A DNA stretch of 64,000 nucleotides from CALJTV01 sp034435835. Lineage in GTDB: Bacteria > Chloroflexota > Dehalococcoidia > GIF9 > UBA5629. The stretch is taken from NCBI GenBank assembly GCA_034435835.1, contig DAOTWF010000027.1:107882-171881 (forward strand). The letters run 5' to 3'. Both the position numbers and the translations under genes were made by a program. Each line of letters begins with the position of its first letter. Positions within the stretch are counted from its first letter, which is position 1. Below the pieces are notes generated by a model. It was not told where the DNA came from and ran no database searches. It saw only the letters and a program-made list of their open reading frames with translations. Shown piece by piece: positions 60,545 through 64,000 of the stretch.

Positions 60545-60880
60545 CTAATTAATTGTCGGTTGCATAATCAGGGATACCGCCGTGGAAAAATTTTGCCATA
60601 CTGCCAGTCTTTCTGCTAACACCTTTTGCCCTTTTGCTGTTATGAAGTAGTAGCGTCTCTCTTGGCCACCGGGTATTTTTTGCCATTTGCCAGAGATCAA
60701 TCCCGCTTTCTCTAAACGGTGTAAAGCTGGATAAAGTGTACCTTCCTTAAACTGGAAATAGCCGTTACTCCTCTTTTCTAATTCCTTAATGATTTGGTAG
60801 CCATACATGGGCTGGTTACTAATGAGTGACAGCAGCAAGGTGTCGGTGCTGCCTTTCAGCAATTCACGTTCGTAACTCAT
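60545..60880 (-). CDS. PadR-family transcriptional regulator
   Basis: 111 aa. Winged-helix repressor: LKGSTDTLLLSLISNQPMYG, YQIIKELEKRSNGYFQFKEG, TLYPALHRLEKAGLISGKW and QERRYYFITAKGQKVL, the typical PadR core with a short C-terminal helix. It probably binds its own promoter and that of the downstream HAAS membrane-protein gene. ATG 60880 has GAGGAA upstream. A promoter lies at 60959-60930. Confidence 0.92.
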   Translation of the reverse strand: MSYERELLKGSTDTLLLSLISNQPMYGYQIIKELEKRSNGYFQFKEGTLYPALHRLEKAGLISGKWQKIPGGQERRYYFITAKGQKVLAERLAVWQNFSTAVSLIMQPTIN

Positions 60881-60929
60881 TGTTTTCCTCGCTTTGAGAT
60901 TCGCTGGAAGCAGTTTGCTATTTAGCTTA

Positions 60930-60959
60930 AGGATAGCACCGCAAAGCCGAAGCCGTCAA
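60930..60959 (-). promoter_or_regulatory. Predicted padR promoter
   Basis: TTGACG (60959-60954, five of six) and TATCCT (60935-60930, four of six) with an 18 bp spacer, 50 bp before the PadR ATG. PadR proteins usually autoregulate from such sites. Confidence 0.5.
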
Positions 60960-60993
60960 GGGATATATTCAATATCGTTGGACTTCGATGGCG

Positions 60994-61857
60994 TCAGCCT
61001 CTTAGCGGTACTAAAAGTACAGGTTTGGTACTTTGGTAGATGATTTTATACGTTACCGAGCCGTAGGTCCAGCGTTCAACGCCGGAGTGCCCGTGGCTTG
61101 ACATCGCAATTAGGTCGCAATCATGTTTCTCAGCATACTTCATTATTTCAGAGTGCGGCTCTCCCACCTTCACTTCAGGGCTTACTATCCGGACTTTCTG
61201 TCTGAGCCTAACACTCAGTTTGTTGAGGTATTCTTGTGCATCTGCTTTCATGTCCTTTATGTCCCTGTCCTTGAAGTATACGAAGTCCAAACCGCCTAAA
61301 GTGTGAACGTGTGTACCAGGGGCAACTACGCGGAGAAGAACGATTTCTAAGGAAAGCTTCTCACTCAGCTCTGTTGCATAAGGCAAAACTGCTTCACCCC
61401 TTTCAGAACCATCTAAAGGGACTAATAGCCGCTTCAGTTTGACCGTAACCGAAGGTGACCCAGGGGCTTTAATCACAAGAAGCGGTATTTTGACAGAGTG
61501 GATTAGCTCGTTAGCCGTGCTACCTAGCAACCAAGATGCTGTGCCTGATCGCCCTCGGGACGTCATGATAATCAGATCGACACTATTCTTCAGAGCGTAC
61601 GCCGCAATTTCCTGTGCCGGCCTGCCTACCAGCACTACCTTTTTAATTCCGGCTCCTCCGGTCAATTTACCCTCCAGTCGTTCCGCCCGCCTGTCAAGAT
61701 AAGCTTTATAGGTGGGGGTAAAGTCTATTTCCTTGCTTTGGCATACCGTAACTAGAAGGATTTCGGAAGCAAAACCATTAGCTATCTCTACGGCATAAGG
61801 CAGGGACTGTTCAGCCAGTTGTGAGCCGTCCAGAGCGACCAGAAGTCTCTCAAACAT
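60994..61857 (-). CDS. Tandem universal stress protein (two UspA domains)
   Basis: 287 aa with two UspA domains (1-135 and 140-287). Each has the ATP-binding loop: MTSRGRSGTASWLLGSTANE and MSSHGHSGVERWTYGS, with GxxG-x9-G(S/T). The N-termini LLVALDGSQLAEQSLPYA and LLVPLDGSERGEAVLPYA are typical. ATG 61857 has AAGGAA directly before it. It lies 4 bp after the antiporter-like gene and probably regulates or senses along with it. Confidence 0.92.
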   Translation of the reverse strand: MFERLLVALDGSQLAEQSLPYAVEIANGFASEILLVTVCQSKEIDFTPTYKAYLDRRAERLEGKLTGGAGIKKVVLVGRPAQEIAAYALKNSVDLIIMTSRGRSGTASWLLGSTANELIHSVKIPLLVIKAPGSPSVTVKLKRLLVPLDGSERGEAVLPYATELSEKLSLEIVLLRVVAPGTHVHTLGGLDFVYFKDRDIKDMKADAQEYLNKLSVRLRQKVRIVSPEVKVGEPHSEIMKYAEKHDCDLIAMSSHGHSGVERWTYGSVTYKIIYQSTKPVLLVPLRG

Positions 61858-61861
61858 TTCC

Positions 61862-63220
61862 TTAAGTATACCTCAAAACGAGCAGCAGGTGGCATAAGGC
61901 TATTACTAGGATTGTTGCCGGGAGGGCATACTTCAGATATCTCCCCCATCTGATTGGATAGCCTTCTCTTTCAGCGATAGCAGTGCCCACTACGTTTGCT
62001 GATGCTCCAATGGGTGTGGCATTACCGCCGATGTCTGCACCCAGGGCTAAGCTCCAGCTCAATGTAGGCAGACTGAGCCCGGCGGTGTTTGACAGGTGGC
62101 TTATTACCGGTACCATGGTGGCGGCGAATGGGATGTTGTCCACGATAGCCGAAGTAGAAGCGGACACCCAAAGAATTATAGGTATTACCAGAAGAAGATT
62201 TCCCCCGGATATTTGACCAATGTAGTTAGCCAGGGCATTAAGGACACCGGTTTCCTCGAGTCCGCCCACACAGACGAATAAACCAATGAAGAAAAGAAGG
62301 GTACGCCAGTCCAGCCTTTTAAGGATAGAAGCGGACTCTTTCCAGCTGACCAGAAGTGTAAGAACGGTGGCGATGACGCCAATGGCAGCTACGGAGAGGC
62401 CGGTCTCAGCGTGCGTTATCAGGAGAAGTGCCACAAAGACAAATATTACTGTAAGCAGCCAGAACAGTCTTGGGTTCGTCACTGCTTCACTGGGCTTGAG
62501 GTACTGGTTTTGCGGGGGAGGGGTTGTAGGCTGGCTAGTAAGGGTGCGATGTGCGCAGATATAAAAATAGCCGATGCTCGCAGCCATTCCTGCCCAAGCA
62601 ATGGGACCGGTGTTAATGGCAAAATCTATAAAGGTATAGCCGAAGGCGGTGCCGATGATTATATTCGGCGGGTCACCGCACATGGTGGCACTGCCCCCTG
62701 TATTTGCAGCGAATATCTCGGCAATTATCACTGGTACCGGGTCAAACTTCAGCAAGCGTGCTAGCTCTATGGTCACCGAAGCGAGGAACAAAAGCACTGT
62801 GATGCTATCGATGAACATCGCCAAAAAACCAGAAAGGATCATGAAAGCAACAAGGATGGGCAGGACTCGGTAGTTGGCTATTCTTGCCACGTGAAAACAT
62901 ATCCAGCGGAAAAACCCGACTTTGCTTAACCCCTCCACCAAGACCATCATACCGGCGATGAAAATGATGGTTTGCCAGTTAACGCCGTGGGATTCTACTT
63001 TTTCTTCGCCTGGTAACCAGAATTTAAGTTGGCCTAGTTGGTTTACGTTGAGCACGTTGAGTACTGAAGCGGGGCTTTGCATGATCAGGAGGAAGACAAC
63101 GGCAATTGTTAGCGCTGCGCCGATAAGTGCTGGTATGTAGCGGTGTGTTTTGCCACTAATAATGGCTGCGAACATCGCCAGGAAAATGGCGGTAGCAGTT
63201 ATCTGACCGACTCCTGTCAT
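61862..63220 (-). CDS. Ion transporter of the ArsB/NhaD superfamily
   Basis: 452 aa with about twelve membrane helices. Family marks include GVNWQTIIFIAGMMVLVEGL, FIDSITVLLFLASVTIELAR, FAANTGGSATMCGDPPNIII and LGADIGGNATPIGASANVVG, two inverted repeats that form the ion-binding sites. It may export arsenite or exchange Na+/H+, or carry dicarboxylate-like anions; the sequence does not decide. ATG 63220 has AGGAG upstream, which lies within the second copy of a 16-bp repeat. Followed 4 bp later by the tandem UspA gene, so coupled. Confidence 0.85.
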   Translation of the reverse strand: MTGVGQITATAIFLAMFAAIISGKTHRYIPALIGAALTIAVVFLLIMQSPASVLNVLNVNQLGQLKFWLPGEEKVESHGVNWQTIIFIAGMMVLVEGLSKVGFFRWICFHVARIANYRVLPILVAFMILSGFLAMFIDSITVLLFLASVTIELARLLKFDPVPVIIAEIFAANTGGSATMCGDPPNIIIGTAFGYTFIDFAINTGPIAWAGMAASIGYFYICAHRTLTSQPTTPPPQNQYLKPSEAVTNPRLFWLLTVIFVFVALLLITHAETGLSVAAIGVIATVLTLLVSWKESASILKRLDWRTLLFFIGLFVCVGGLEETGVLNALANYIGQISGGNLLLVIPIILWVSASTSAIVDNIPFAATMVPVISHLSNTAGLSLPTLSWSLALGADIGGNATPIGASANVVGTAIAEREGYPIRWGRYLKYALPATILVIALCHLLLVLRYT

Positions 63221-63237
63221 TACCGACTCCTGTCATT
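63206..63237 (-). repeat. Perfect 16-bp tandem duplication across the transporter start
   Basis: The minus-strand sequence AATGACAGGAGTCGGT occurs twice in a row (63237-63222 and 63221-63206). The downstream copy carries the ATG used for the transporter and the upstream copy supplies AGGAG about seven bases before it. The upstream ATG is out of frame with the gene because the unit is 16 bp. Confidence 0.85.
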
Positions 63238-63699
63238 TATGAAAGCAAAAGCAGCTCAGTTTATTCGGGTTATTTTAGCATTCAGCTATTACCCGGGCAA
63301 TATAAATCGCCGCCAAATCTGGCAAAGCCAGATGCCGGGACAGTACTGGCTAAAGATGAATGGAAAGTTTACGCACATATGCAACGGTAGTTTCAGATGT
63401 GATTTTTACTGTGCTAGCGGTTATTAGTATTTTCTAGACTTAGCGGGATCGTCTCCTATGGTTTCCCACCAGCATAATGGCAATATTATTTATCACTGCT
63501 TCACGAAGGAGGCGCTATCAAGTAACTGAAAGGTATGAAAATCTGAAACTAAATAACGGAAATTTCGACGAGAAGCGTCTGCTATGCGATGTTATCTTCA
63601 AGCATCTGAAGATAAAAGAGGGTAAAATCGTGGGGTGGACTACAACTCGCCCTTCGGGTTTATCGCCGCTCAAGCCAAGGGTTCCGGAACTGTCGCCTG
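63238..63699. other. Stretch with no intact gene
   Basis: About 460 bp between the transporter start and tRNA-Ala. It contains a perfect 7-bp hairpin (ATCTGGC-AAA-GCCAGAT, 63317-63333) and, on the plus strand, a possible recombinase relic described next. A short frame at 63239-63427 matches nothing recognised. Confidence 0.6.
63507..63660 (+). pseudogene. Possible C-terminal remnant of a serine recombinase
   Basis: The frame starting within ATG 63477 reads NNGNFDEKRLLCDVIFKHL then KIKEGKIVGWTTTRP, which resembles the C-terminal end of large serine recombinases (EKRRLLxxVFxxxxxxxGxIV). Only this fragment is seen; the frame then runs antisense through tRNA-Ala and has no valid gene end. It lies next to two tRNA genes, a common integration place. 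The match is by eye and short. Confidence 0.35.
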
Positions 63700-63775
63700 T
63701 GGTGGAGATAGGGGGATTCGAACCCCCGACCCCTGCGATGCGAACGCAGTGCTCTCCCAGTTGAGCTATATCCCC
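63700..63775 (-). tRNA. tRNA-Ala (anticodon CGC)
   Basis: Full cloverleaf. The acceptor GGGGATA pairs with TATCTCC. The D arm is GCTC...GAGC. The anticodon stem CTGCG/CGCAG encloses loop TTCGCAT, so the anticodon is CGC (reads GCG Ala). The T arm is GGGGG-TTCGAAT-CCCCC. The terminal CCA is encoded. A promoter lies upstream at 63816-63787. Confidence 0.95.
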
Positions 63776-63786
63776 AGTAAAGAATC

Positions 63787-63816
63787 ATAGTAGCAGACGT
63801 TTCAAATATCTGTCAA
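63787..63816 (-). promoter_or_regulatory. Predicted promoter of tRNA-Ala
   Basis: TTGACA (63816-63811, perfect) and TACTAT (63792-63787) with an 18 bp spacer, ending 12 bp before the tRNA 5' end. Confidence 0.6.
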
Positions 63817-63861
63817 GCTAAAATGCCGGGTCATTTCATATCATATAGTGAATGCTTTTTC

Positions 63862-63891
63862 TTGACACTTTCGACGTAGTGCTGGTAGACT
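63862..63891 (+). promoter_or_regulatory. Predicted promoter of tRNA-Asp
   Basis: TTGACA (63862-63867, perfect) and TAGACT (63886-63891) with an 18 bp spacer, about 40 bp before the tRNA 5' end. Confidence 0.55.
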
Positions 63892-63931
63892 TACTCATAG
63901 TTTGACAGGGAGAAGCCCTGTGTTTGCGTAT

Positions 63932-64000
63932 GGCCCCGTAGTGTAGCGGACTAACATGCCACCCTGTCACGGTGGAGATCGTGGGTTCGAATCCCATCGG
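63932..64000 (+). tRNA. tRNA-Asp (anticodon GUC), 3' end cut by window
   Basis: The acceptor 5' strand GGCCCCG, the D arm, the anticodon stem CCACC/GGTGG with loop CTGTCAC (anticodon GTC, Asp) and the T arm TGGG-TTCGAAT-CCCA are visible. The 3' acceptor strand runs past the end of the window. Confidence 0.93.

Noticed and set aside
63477..63764. A 95-codon plus-strand frame ending GGFEPPTPAMRTQCSPS
   Set aside because: Its last third is the antisense of tRNA-Ala, a common false gene. Only the middle part was kept, as a possible recombinase relic.
1..64000. CRISPR arrays, insertion sequences or prophage genes
   Set aside because: No regularly spaced repeats, transposase with terminal repeats, or phage structural genes were found; the only trace is the short recombinase-like fragment near 63507.

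Overview
The window is about 64 kb of dense bacterial chromosome, roughly half G+C, with mixed ATG/GTG/TTG starts and many ATGA or GTGA stop-start overlaps. The gene content suggests an anaerobic, probably uncultured Chloroflexota of the class Dehalococcoidia or a relative. Pointers are the dgt-dnaG-rpoD arrangement, a CFGAC-type DnaG zinc knuckle, PKD/Ig-like lipoproteins, a KamA plus ATP-grasp cluster and an H+/Na+-type antiporter with a tandem UspA. This placement is an inference from gene content; there is no rRNA in the window.

Layout. 1-6293 (minus): ppsA, dgt, dnaG, rpoD (rpoD cut by the window edge). 6441-10231 (plus): CCA-adding enzyme, secD, secF. 10248-12365: a histone-deacetylase-fold amidohydrolase diverging from a CDF metal transporter. 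12447-17829 (minus): nfi, prfB with a programmed +1 frameshift, a gluzincin-like peptidase, radC and an orphan peptide-binding lipoprotein. 18012-21487 (plus): sirtuin and two related surface lipoproteins. 21501-26089 (minus): a small ferritin-like gene, then purD-purE-purB-purC-purS. 26269-36309 (plus): holA, then a tightly coupled glycogen cluster of glgC, GH57 branching enzyme, glgA, ROK sugar kinase and two further GH57 enzymes. 36401-42794 (minus): HD-GYP response regulator, site-2-type protease with CBS domains, and a coupled four-gene operon of lysine 2,3-aminomutase, two D-Ala-D-Ala-ligase-like ATP-grasp enzymes and a GNAT acetyltransferase. 42954-50007 (plus): a membrane-anchored beta-helix surface protein, then a complete TRAP transporter followed by an acyl-CoA ligase. 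50225-57751 (plus): rpoB-rpoC behind a perfect consensus promoter. 58002-59544: ruvB and a secreted thermonuclease. 59623-63220 (minus): a PadR/membrane-protein pair and an ion-transporter/UspA pair. 63238-64000: a stretch with no intact gene and a possible recombinase relic, then divergent tRNA-Ala(CGC) and tRNA-Asp(GUC), the latter cut by the window end.

The best candidate for an undescribed system is the kamA / ATP-grasp / ATP-grasp / GNAT operon (38983-42794). It has the parts to make beta-lysine, join it to another amino acid and acetylate the product, by analogy with known acetylated-dipeptide osmolyte pathways. Other notable points are the three GH57 enzymes in one glycogen operon, a 17-residue tandem duplication inside an HD-GYP domain, a 16-bp tandem duplication that supplies the ribosome binding site of a transporter gene, and an in-frame stop just after a good ribosome binding site and start ahead of the CDF transporter. 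No CRISPR array, intact insertion sequence or prophage was seen.
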